DNA of 64,000 nucleotides from Nosocomiicoccus massiliensis (GTDB lineage: Bacteria; Bacillota; Bacilli; Staphylococcales; Salinicoccaceae): contig NZ_CP136964.1 in NCBI RefSeq assembly GCF_002871345.2, positions 868,001-932,000 on the forward strand. Reading direction: 5' to 3'. Below the pieces are notes generated by a model. That model saw only the letters and a program-made list of their open reading frames with translations, was not told the origin of the DNA and did no database searches. Made by a program: the position numbers and the translations under genes. How positions within the stretch are numbered: the stretch's first letter is position 1; every line of letters begins with the position of its first letter. This document shows, one piece after another, positions 42,060 to 51,600 of the stretch.

Positions 42060-42749
42060 TTATACTGGTCTAACGATGATTTCGTTGACGTTCACATAAT
42101 CTGGTTGAGTGAGTGCATAAATGACTGCGTTCGCAATATCTCTTGCTTCTAATTTTTTACGGTCAGACTTTACATTTTCAGCAAGTCTTGTGTCGACCAT
42201 ACCTGGAGAAATGCTCGTCACTCTCACTCCAGTATGCGCGAGTTCTTTTTCTAACCCTTGCCCAATTGTGAGTGCTGCGATTTTCGTCGCGGAGTATACA
42301 GTACTTTGTTTTGTCACTTCGTGTGCAGATACACTCGTCGTATTAATAATATGTCCGCTTCCTCTTTCTTTCATATCAGATACGACGTGGTGAACACCGT
42401 ATAGAATACCTTTAATATTCGTGTCTATCATATTATCCCATGACTTTACGTCACCATCAGTTACTCGGCTACTTTTCATAAGGCCTGCGTTGTTTACATA
42501 AATATCGATTTCACCGAATTTTTCTTTCGTTTTATCGACTAATTGTTTTACTTCATCAAATTTTGAAACGTCTGTTTTTAGAGCGAGTACGTGGTCGCTA
42601 TTTAATTCTTTTAACGCAGATTGTAGTTTATCTTCACTTCGGCCGGTAATCGTGACGTTCGCACCTTCTTCAACGAGTCGCTTCGCGATTGCAAGGCCAA
42701 TACCTCCGTTACCACCTGTTACTATTGCTGTTTTACCTGTTAAATTCAT
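42060..42749 (-). CDS. Short-chain dehydrogenase/reductase
   Basis: Classical SDR of 229 residues. The NAD(P)-binding motif is TGGNGGIG (residues 11-18), the structural motif NNAG (about 86-89), and the catalytic Ser-Tyr-Lys set is in NTTSVSAHEVTKQSTVYSATKIAAL (YSATK near residue 150). Arg38 after a beta-strand (ITGRSEDKL) suggests NADP preference. The substrate is unknown. It follows the M20 amidohydrolase by 11 bases on the same strand, so the two are likely co-transcribed. Confidence 0.9.
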   Translation of the reverse strand: MNLTGKTAIVTGGNGGIGLAIAKRLVEEGANVTITGRSEDKLQSALKELNSDHVLALKTDVSKFDEVKQLVDKTKEKFGEIDIYVNNAGLMKSSRVTDGDVKSWDNMIDTNIKGILYGVHHVVSDMKERGSGHIINTTSVSAHEVTKQSTVYSATKIAALTIGQGLEKELAHTGVRVTSISPGMVDTRLAENVKSDRKKLEARDIANAVIYALTQPDYVNVNEIIVRPV

Positions 42750-42760
42750 GAAATTCTCCT

Positions 42761-43876
42761 TTATACTTTCATAATTGCTTCGTAAATCACTTGTGAACCT
42801 ACTGGCATCATATCATAATCAAACTTCATATATGGGTGGTGAAGCCCTGGCGTTAAATTACAACCTAGACCGATCATCGCACCTTTTAAGTGTGGATTTT
42901 CTACAGTATAGTTATGAAAATCATCTCCACCACTCGTAATAATCGGATCGATTAAGTACTCTTCTCCTACAGTGCTTACAATTGCTTCTCTTAATACGTC
43001 AATCGCGTCTTCATGGCTTTCGCTTGCGACCATTTTTTGAGATTCTTCAATGTCGACTTCAACTTCATATAACGTCTCAATTGTTTTTAATACGTCCATC
43101 ACTTCATTGATTATTTTATCCATTACTTTATTTGTCTGCGCGCGTAAATCAATACCCATCGACACACTACCTGGGATAATATTTAACGACTGACCACCTG
43201 CATGGAATTTTGTCACTTTAATCGAGTGTGGAATCATTGGGTTAACATGGATGTTTTCTAGCATCGCTACGATTGTTGAACCAATTTCAATCGCGTTCGT
43301 GTTTAAATGTGGTCGTGCGCCGTGCGCATCTTCACCGATAATTTTAAATGCAATCGAACCTGTGGCACCATGCTCAATACTCGGTGAAATATATCCTGAT
43401 TTTGCTTCTTCAATTGGACGTAAGTGAATTCCAAACATGTAATCTAAATCATTAATAATACCTGTTTTATTTATCTTTTGTGCGCCGAGTCCAATTTCTT
43501 CTGCCGGTTGGAATACAAAACGGACGCCTTTATTTTCAGGAACGTTGTCTTTTAGCATTAACATCGCACCGATTACCATCGCTGTATGTGCATCGTGTCC
43601 GCACGAGTGATTCGCCTGCTCGACACCATTTACTTCTTGCCATAACGCATCGATATCTGCACGAACACCGATTTTTACGCTACTCTCACTAAAATCCCCA
43701 ATGTCGCAATATAGCCCCGGAAAATCTTCAAATTTAACCGGTGAAAATCCTCTTTTTTGTAAATAATTAAAAATATACTGTGTTGTTTGAACTTCTTGTA
43801 AACTTAGTTCAGGATGCGCATGAATGTGTTTAAAAATTTTATTAATTTCAGTTTGAATTATTTCAGGTTCAGTCAT
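42761..43876 (-). CDS. M20 family amidohydrolase/deacylase
   Basis: Dinuclear zinc deacylase of 371 residues. Metal and catalytic motifs are GVRADIDALW (about residues 68-77), NHSCGHDAHTAMV (about 88-100, metal Cys and His), PAEEIGLGAQK (about 128-138) and a late His in GLHHPYMKFDYD. The dimerisation domain lies about 185-295. The family includes N-acyl-amino-acid deacylases and N-acetyl-diaminopimelate deacetylase. It is divergent from the MenC/NSAR gene across a shared palindromic control region, which suggests N-acyl-amino-acid processing. Confidence 0.88.
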   Translation of the reverse strand: MTEPEIIQTEINKIFKHIHAHPELSLQEVQTTQYIFNYLQKRGFSPVKFEDFPGLYCDIGDFSESSVKIGVRADIDALWQEVNGVEQANHSCGHDAHTAMVIGAMLMLKDNVPENKGVRFVFQPAEEIGLGAQKINKTGIINDLDYMFGIHLRPIEEAKSGYISPSIEHGATGSIAFKIIGEDAHGARPHLNTNAIEIGSTIVAMLENIHVNPMIPHSIKVTKFHAGGQSLNIIPGSVSMGIDLRAQTNKVMDKIINEVMDVLKTIETLYEVEVDIEESQKMVASESHEDAIDVLREAIVSTVGEEYLIDPIITSGGDDFHNYTVENPHLKGAMIGLGCNLTPGLHHPYMKFDYDMMPVGSQVIYEAIMKV

Positions 43877-43893
43877 TTTTATCCTCTTTTCAA

Positions 43894-43927
43894 TAGTGTA
43901 TTTGATATAATGATAACGTATACACTA
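43894..43927. promoter_or_regulatory. Candidate operator palindrome between the M20 and MenC/NSAR genes
   Basis: Perfect 8-base arms TAGTGTAT (43894-43901) and ATACACTA (43920-43927), 18 bases apart. They enclose a plus-strand extended -10 promoter, TGATATAAT (43903-43911). A dimeric regulator bound here would cover the menC promoter and sit just upstream of the M20 gene. Confidence 0.5.
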
Positions 43928-43981
43928 TAACTTTAACAAAGGTTTTGTCGTCGTTAGACGATAAATTAAAGGAGATGCGTT

Positions 43982-45121
43982 ATGAATATCGAAACAATTA
44001 AACTTCACAAGTTAAAAATGGAAATGAAAACTCCATTTACCACAAGTTTTGGAACGCAAATTGACCGCTTCATGACAATCGTTGAAGTCATCGACGAAAA
44101 TGGTTTGAGCGGTTTTGGAGAATGTGTGGCTGGAGAGGACCCATTATATTCTGAAGAATTTATGGATAGTGCAGTCGTTACAATTAAGAAATACTTTGGT
44201 CCACTACTCATCCAAAGCGAATTGAGTCATCCTAAAGAAGTCACTGAGATTTTTAAGCCATTTAAACGTAATAACATGGCAAAATCTGGTGTTGAAACTG
44301 CAGTATGGGATTTATACGCAAAACAAATCGGTGAACCGTTATATAAAGTGCTTGGCGGCGAGAAAACAAAAGTCGAAGTTGGTATTTCTCTAGGGTTAGA
44401 AGAAACAGATGAAGCAATTCTTCCGAAAATCGAGGAGAAAGTTAACGAAGGATATAAACGAATTAAAGTAAAAATTAAACCTGGTCGAGATGTTGAATAC
44501 GTTCGTCTGATCCGTAAACATTTCCCAGACATTCCACTTATGGTCGACGCTAACTCAGCATATACGTTAGATGACGTCGAAACGTTAAAAGCGCTCGATG
44601 AATTTAACTTAATGATGATTGAACAACCACTCGGTAGTTCAGATATCGTCGATCACGCAAAACTTCAAAAAGAAATCGAGACACCTGTCTGTTTAGATGA
44701 ATCAATCGATAGCTATGAAAACGCAAAAGCTGCGATTGAGCTCGGTAGCTGTAAAATTATTAACGTTAAAGTCGGACGCGTCGGTGGACTAGCAGAATCA
44801 ATTAAAATCCACGATCTCGCGAAAGCAAACAATATCCCCCTATGGTGTGGTGGAATGTTAGAAGCGGGTGTTGGTCGTTTAACAAATATCGCGATTACAA
44901 CATTATCTAACTTCACACTTCCTGGTGACACAGCATCTTCAAGCCGATACTGGGATATGGATATTATCTCGCCAGAAGTCGTTGCAGAAAATGGGGTCGT
45001 CACAGTAAGTGACAAACCAGGCATCGGTTCAGATGTTGATTTTGAAAAACTCAATCAGTATTTACTCGAAACAGATGTAATCACAAAAGAAGATAAGCTC
45101 GATATGGTATTTTTCGATTAA
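43982..45121 (+). CDS. menC: o-Succinylbenzoate synthase / N-succinylamino-acid racemase (MenC-NSAR)
   Basis: Enolase-superfamily enzyme of 379 residues. The acid/base lysine motif is KRIKVKIKPG (about residues 159-168). Metal ligands are in MVDANSAY (about 189-196), MIEQPLG (about 215-221) and CLDESID (about 239-245), and the second lysine is in KIINVKVGRVGG (about 259-270). The MenC-2 subgroup includes both menaquinone-pathway OSBS and racemases of N-succinyl amino acids. No other men gene is near and an M20 deacylase is divergent, so racemase activity is plausible. AAAGGAG precedes the ATG. Confidence 0.87.
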   Translation: MNIETIKLHKLKMEMKTPFTTSFGTQIDRFMTIVEVIDENGLSGFGECVAGEDPLYSEEFMDSAVVTIKKYFGPLLIQSELSHPKEVTEIFKPFKRNNMAKSGVETAVWDLYAKQIGEPLYKVLGGEKTKVEVGISLGLEETDEAILPKIEEKVNEGYKRIKVKIKPGRDVEYVRLIRKHFPDIPLMVDANSAYTLDDVETLKALDEFNLMMIEQPLGSSDIVDHAKLQKEIETPVCLDESIDSYENAKAAIELGSCKIINVKVGRVGGLAESIKIHDLAKANNIPLWCGGMLEAGVGRLTNIAITTLSNFTLPGDTASSSRYWDMDIISPEVVAENGVVTVSDKPGIGSDVDFEKLNQYLLETDVITKEDKLDMVFFD

Positions 45122-45144
45122 AAAATAGGCGTCCCTGAATAGAT
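45122..45144. terminator. Left half of a terminator split by the composite element
   Basis: The sequence right after menC contains GGCGTC and CTGAA (45135-45139), then TAGAT. Joined to the bases after 59304 (TTCAG, GATGCC, ATTATTTT) it makes a stem with a 5-base loop: CTGAA/TTCAG, a mismatch, then GGCGTC/GATGCC with one G-T pair, and A/T tracts. Here the loop is interrupted by the IS-bounded segment at 45145-59301. Confidence 0.7.
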
Positions 45145-45176
45145 TGATGTGCTACCCAAAAGTTGAACTTTTGGAA

Positions 45177-45557
45177 TTAAGCTAATTCTAGGGTATGTTT
45201 CCTGAATTGTTCAGGAGACATACCTTTTAATTTTATCTTGATTCTATGTTTATTATAATAATTAATATATTCATGTATTTCTTCTTCTAGGTCCTTGTAA
45301 GAATTAAAAGATTCTCCGTAAAACATTTCCTGCTTTAATAAACCAAAGAAGTTTTCCATTGGTGAGTTATCTAAGCAATTTCCTTTTCGTGACATACTCA
45401 TTTTGGCACCAAATTGTTCATACATAATGACCCATTTTCGAATTATTGAAGGATTAACATTATGTTTTTTACCTAGATAAGTATATTCACCTTCATTATT
45501 CAAATACTCATTAACAACCTTAACCTTGAATTCATGACTATGTTTTTTATTTTTCAT
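45177..45557 (-). pseudogene. Chimeric IS3 transposase remnant (orfA N-terminus joined to orfB C-terminus)
   Basis: Reading frame of 126 codons. Residues 1-50 (KKHSHEFKVKVVNEYL, KKHNVNPSIIRKWVIMYEQ) are the helix-turn-helix of IS150-type OrfA. From about residue 53 on (MSRKGNCLDNSPMENFFGLLKQEM and HEYINYYNKHRIKIKLKGMSPEQF) it is the extreme C-terminus of OrfB. Only the last acidic residue of the DDE triad (Glu in PMENFF) remains; the core is deleted. It cannot transpose by itself but is an intact frame with a start and a ribosome binding site (AAGGGGTG), so a small DNA-binding product could be made. Confidence 0.85.
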
Positions 45558-45563
45558 ATAAAA

Positions 45564-45604
45564 GCACCCCTTAAGTTGGATATTAAGTCTAACTTAAGGG
45601 GTGC
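45564..45604 (-). terminator. IS-end hairpin, probable terminator of the giant adhesin gene
   Basis: Stem GCACCCCTTAAGTT / AACTTAAGGGGTGC (17 bp with two imperfect pairs) followed by TTTTAT on the minus strand, 34 bases after the adhesin stop codon and just before the orfA ATG. It can end the adhesin transcript and also shield the transposase frame from readthrough. Confidence 0.65.
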
Positions 45605-45637
45605 ACATCAAATTGTCTAGGCCATTTTTGTGGAGTA

Positions 45638-48600
45638 TTATCTCTCAGATTTTCTTCTTCTAGAGATGAGAAGCATGAATGTTCCTGCAAGTGCTAATGC
45701 AATTACTCCTGCGTAATTCGTGTTGTGCGCTTCACCAGTCTTAGGTAATTTTTCTTTCTCTTCAACTTTTGATTGAGCAGGTGTTTCTGGTGCCTTTTCA
45801 ACTGGAGGAGTTACGTTAGGTACTTCCTTAGTTGGTGGCGGTGTTGGCTCAGGAGTCGGTTTAACCGGAACTTCAGGTTTCTTAGGAACCTCTGGTTTTT
45901 CAGGCTCAGGAGTCGGTTTAACTGGATCTTCTGGCTCTTTTGGTTCTTCAGGAATTTCAGGTTCTTCAGGAATTTCAGGTTCTTCTGGAGTTGGCTCTTC
46001 TTTCTTGATTGGGTAAACCACTACTGTATTTGTATCTTTTGGTTTATCACCGAAAGTAACAGTTGCAGTGTTTTCTACTCCATTAGCTAGTGCATCATCG
46101 TCAATTGTTTTGAATTTAGCTTTGATTGTCATCTTGATTGTTTGACCTTCAAGTGCTTTAAGTACTTCTTTGTTAATAACTTTAAATTCAATTGTTTGAC
46201 CATTTTGTACTAACTCACCCTGTTCTAAAATACTTCCAGCTTTGAGATCGATGTTGTTAGCTTTTAGTTCACTAATTTGTACATCGATGCCTTCGATTTC
46301 AGCTTTCACTTCATTGATTTGTACTTTCAATTCTTCGATTGCTGCTTCGATTGCTTCAGTATTTACTGACTTAGCACCTTTAGGTTCTGAAACTGGTGCT
46401 TCAGTTTCTACTTCAGTAGGCTCGGTCACTTCTACTTCTTCAGATGTTTCAGTAACTTTAGATTCTTCAGTTGATTCATCTTCAGTAGGTTCTGTTAGTT
46501 CTTCAGCTTCTTTTTCTTTTGCTTGGGCAAGCGCTGCTTCTAATGCTTCAAGTTCACTTTCAAGGACTGTCAGATTAGATTGTAATTCTGCTTTTTCTGA
46601 ATCGAGTTTCTTAATGTCGTCTGATGATGATTCGATTACTGTATCTTCACCAATTATCACATCTACAGATTCGATTTCTAGACGCTCATCAATCTCGTCT
46701 AAGATTGTTAGAGTTTCAATATTTTGACCTTCTTTCAGAAGTGCTTTGATATCGAAAGTAAATGTTTCACCATTGTCTGCAACTCTGTATCCGCCTTTAC
46801 CGTTAACTTCTTTAGTGATTTCACCTTCTGGTTTTGGCTCAACAACTGGAAGTGTAGTATTGATTACTACATCATCAACCTCGTACACAAGTTCGTTGTT
46901 AGGTGATAACCCAGAAGCAATCGCTTTGTTTGTGATTGTTGCATATTTTAATTGCTCTTCTGTGACTTTATGTTGCACAGATACCTTGATGCTTTCTCCA
47001 ACTTTTAGATCAGTTGACTCAAGCTCTATGTTTCCACCGAGCATTGGATCATTCAGAATCACTCTGTGTAGGTCTACATTTCCGTTGTTTGTGATAGTGA
47101 ATGTATAGTTTACTACGTCACCCACTTTTTCAACTTCCTTAACGTCACTTTCTTTTTTGAGGGTGATGTTAGGAGAGTTTTTACCTGGAATAATAATCTT
47201 ATCTTCGTCTTTAAGTGTTTCACCTTTAGGTGTCTCACCGTTAACTGTAGCGATGTTGATGATTTCGCCTTTGTTTATATCGCTTTGAGTTACAGTGTAA
47301 TCTTTAGTAACTGTGATTGACTCACCTGATGCGAGTGTTGTTTTATCTAATTCGATAGTTCCACCAAGCATTGGGTCGTCTAACACAATATTTTTAAGTG
47401 TTACGTTACCGTTGTTTGTGACTTTAAAGTTATAAGTGATTACTTGACCGACTTCTGTAATCTCTTTAGCGTCGCTTGTTTTTTCTAATGTTAATTGAGA
47501 ATTTTGTGTTCCGACAATTGTCACATCGTCTTCATCTGTTGAAGTATTTCCTCTTGGGTCTTCACCAGTTACTGTCGCAACGTTTTTGATTTCGCCGTTA
47601 TCTAGGTCATCTTGTGTCACCGTGTATTCTTTAGAAACTGTGATTGATTTACCTGGATTCAGCATTGTATTTTCAAGTTCGATGTCTCCGCCAAGCATAG
47701 GATCATCTAACTTGACGTTTTTCATTGTCACGTTACTGTTGTTTGTGATTACGAATTTATAAACAATTTTTTGTTCAGCTTCAGTAAATTCAGTTGTTTC
47801 AGAAGATTTCTCAAGTGTTAAGTTACCTGTTACATCTTGTGGTACAGATACTGAGTCTGTATCACTGATTAGTTCTTCAGAGTTCGATGGTGTACCGAAT
47901 ACTGTTGCTTTGTTTTCTACAATTCCAGTATCCACGTCATCTTGAGTCACAGTGTAGCTTGCGTTCGCAAGAAGGACATCACCTGGTTTCAGTGTGATTG
48001 CTTTGATATCTTCAATTGCTTCCCCATTTACAGAAACATAAGTTATATCGCTAATACCTTCAAGTTCATCTACAAGATTTACTTTGTTAAGCGTCATGTT
48101 ACCTGTGTTCGTTGCAGTGAATGTGTAGTTAATGTCTTCACCAACGATTAGGTCAGTGCAATCTGCAGTCTTCACAAGTTCGATACTTGGCTTCTGAGTG
48201 ACAGGGATTTCCACTTCATCTTTGTTTTCAAGTGTCTTACCTTTCGGATCTTCCCCTTTAACAGTAGCGGTGTTGTGAACAGTGCCTTTATCAATATCGC
48301 TTTGCGTTACTTTGTATTCTTTAGAAACTGTGATTGACTCACCTGGTACTAGTGTTGTCTTTTTAAGTTCGATGTTACCACCGAGCATTGGGTCATCTAA
48401 CACGATGTTTTTAAGTGTTACGTTACCGTTGTTTGTCACTTTAAAGTGATAAGGGATCACTTGACCGACTTCTGTAACTTCTTTAGTGTCGCTTGTTTTC
48501 TCTAATGTTAATTGAGAGTCTTGTGTTCCGGTAACTGTCACATTGTCTTCATGTGTTGAAGTATTTCCTTTCGGATCTTCACCAGTCACTGTCGCAACGT

Positions 48601-51600
48601 TGACGATTTTGCCGTTCTCTACGTCATCTTGTGTCACAGTGTATTCTTTAGAAACTGTGATTGATTTACCTGGATTAAGCATTGTATTTTCAAGTTCAAT
48701 ATTCCCACCAAGCATTGGGTCGTCTAACACAATGTTTTTCATTGTCACGTTACTGTTGTTTGTGATTACGAATTTATAAACAATTGTTTGTCCCACTTCA
48801 GTAAATTCAGTTGTGTCTGAAGATTTCTCAAGCGTTAAGTTACCTTGTACATCTTGTGGTACAGATACTTCATCTGTATCACTGATAGGTTCTTCAGAGT
48901 TCGATGGTGTACCGTAGACTGTCGCTTCGTTTGAAACTGATCCATTGTCTACATCCGCTTGAGTAATTGTGTAACTTGCGTTCGCAAGAAGAACGTCACC
49001 AGGTTTTAGTGTGATTGCTTCGATATCTTCAATTGCTTCTCCATTTACAGAAACATAAGTTATATCGCTTAAGCCTTCTAGTTCATCTACAAGATTTACT
49101 TTGTTAAGCGTCACGTTACCTGTGTTCGTTGCAGTGAACGTGTAGGTAATATCTTCACCAACGACTAGGTCAGTGCGATCTGCAGTCTTCACAAGTTCGA
49201 TACTTGGCTTCTGTGTGACAGGAATTTCCACTTCATCTTTGTTTTCAGGCGTTTCACCTTTCGGATCTTGCCCTTTAACAGTAGCGATGTTGTGAACATT
49301 TCCTATATCAATATCATCTTGTGTTACAGTGTAATTTTTCGAAACAGTAATTGACTCACCTGGTGCTAATGTTGTGTTTTCAAGTTCAACATTCCCACCA
49401 AGCATTGGGTCGTCTAACACGATGTTTTTAATCGTGACGTTACCGTTGTTTGTCACTTTAAAGTTATAAGTAATCACTTGACCGACTTCTGTAATCTCTT
49501 TAGTGTCGCTTGTTTTCTCTAATGTTAATTGAGAGTCTTGTGTTCCGGTAACTGTCACATTGTCTTCATGTGTTGAAGTATTTCCTTTCGGATCTTCACC
49601 AGTCACTGTCGCAACGTTGACGATTTTGCCGTTCTCTACGTCATCTTGTGTCACAGTGTATTCTTTAGAAACTGTGATTGATTTACCTGGATTAAGCATT
49701 GTATTTTCAAGTTCAATATTCCCACCAAGCATTGGGTCGTCTAACACAATGTTTTTCATTGTCACGTTACTGTTGTTTGTGATTACGAATTTATAAACAA
49801 TTGTTTGTCCCACTTCAGTAAATTCAGTTGTGTCTGAAGATTTCTCAAGCGTTAAGTTACCTTGTACATCTTGTGGTACAGATACTTCATCTGTATCACT
49901 GATAGGTTCTTCAGAGTTCGATGGTGTACCGTAGACTGTCGCTTCGTTTGAAACTGATCCATTGTCTACATCCGCTTGAGTAATTGTGTAACTTGCGTTC
50001 GCAAGAAGAACGTCACCAGGTTTTAGTGTGATTGCTTCGATATCTTCAATTGCTTCTCCATTTACAGAAACATAAGTTATATCGCTTAAGCCTTCTAGTT
50101 CATCTACAAGATTTACTTTGTTAAGCGTCACGTTACCTGTGTTCGTTGCAGTGAACGTGTAGGTAATATCTTCACCAACGACTAGGTCAGTGCGATCTGC
50201 AGTCTTCACAAGTTCGATACTTGGCTTCTGTGTGACAGGAATTTCCACTTCATCTTTGTGTTCAGGTGTCTTACCTTTCGGATCTTCTCCTTTAACTGTA
50301 GCGATGTTATGAATATTGCCCTTGTCAATATCGCTTTGAGTTACTTTGTATTCTTTAGAAACTGTGATTGACTCATTTGGAGCTAGTGTTGTCTTTTCAA
50401 GTTCGACGTTACCGCCGAGCATTGGGTCGTCTAGCACGATGTTTTTAATCGTGACGTTACCGTTGTTTGTCACTTTAAAGTTATAAGTAATCACTTGACC
50501 GACTTCTGTAATCTCTTTAGTGTCGCTTGTTTTCTCTAATGTTAATTGAGAGTCTTGTGTTCCGACAATTGTTACATCGTCTTTAGCTGTTGAAGTATTT
50601 CCTTTTGGATCTTCACCAGTTACTGTCGCAACGTTGACGATTTTGCCATTCTCCACGTCATCTTGTGTCACAGTGTACTCTTTAGATACAGTAATTGACT
50701 TACCAGGCGCTAATGTTGTGTTTTCAAGTTCAATATTCCCACCAAGCATTGGGTCATCTAACACAATGTTTTTCATTGTCACGTTACTGTTGTTTGTGAT
50801 TACGAATTTATAAACAATTGTTTGTCCCACTTCAGTAAATTCAGTTGTGTCTGAAGATTTCTCAAGCGTTAAGTTACCTTGTACATCTTGTGGTACAGAT
50901 ACTTCATCTGTATCACTGATAGGTTCTTCAGAGTTCGCTGGTGTGCCGAATACTGTTGCTTTGTTTTCTACGATTCCAGTATCCACGTCATCTTGAGTCA
51001 CGGTGTAACTTGCGTTCGCAAGAAGAACGTCACCTGGTTTCAGTGTGATTGCTTTGATATCTTCAATTGCTTCCCCATTTACAGAAACATAAGTTATATC
51101 GCTAATACCTTCAAGTTCATCTACAAGATTTACTTTGTTAAGTGTCACGTTACCTGTGTTCGTTGCAGTGAACGTGTAGGTAATATCTTCACCAACGACT
51201 AGGTCAGTGCGATCTGCAGTCTTCACAAGTTCGATACTTGGCTTCTGTGTGACAGGAATTTCCACTTCATCTTTGTTCTCAGGTGTCTTACCTTTCGGAT
51301 CTTCTCCTTTAACTGTAGCGATGTTATGAATATTGCCCTTGTCAATATCGCTTTGAGTTACTTTGTATTCTTTAGAAACTGTGATTGACTCATTTGGAGC
51401 TAGTGTTGTCTTTTCAAGTTCGACGTTACCGCCGAGCATTGGGTCGTCTAGCACGATGTTTTTAAGAGTGACGTTACCGTTGTTTGTCACTTTAAAGTTA
51501 TAAGTGACCACTTGACCGACTTCTTTAACTTCTTTAGTGTCGCTTGTTTTCTCTAATGTTAATTGAGAATTTTGTGTTCCGGTAATTGTTACATCGTCTT

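Larger units (their letters stand above)
45145..45610 (-). mobile_element. Internally deleted IS3-family (IS150-like) element
   Basis: 466 bp with terminal inverted repeats TGATGTGC-TACCC (left) and TGATGTGC-ACCCC (right, read inward). It contains a single short transposase-derived frame. A full IS of this group is roughly 1.2-1.5 kb, so most of orfB is gone. The right end carries a 17-bp hairpin that is also found at 59248-59301. Confidence 0.82.
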
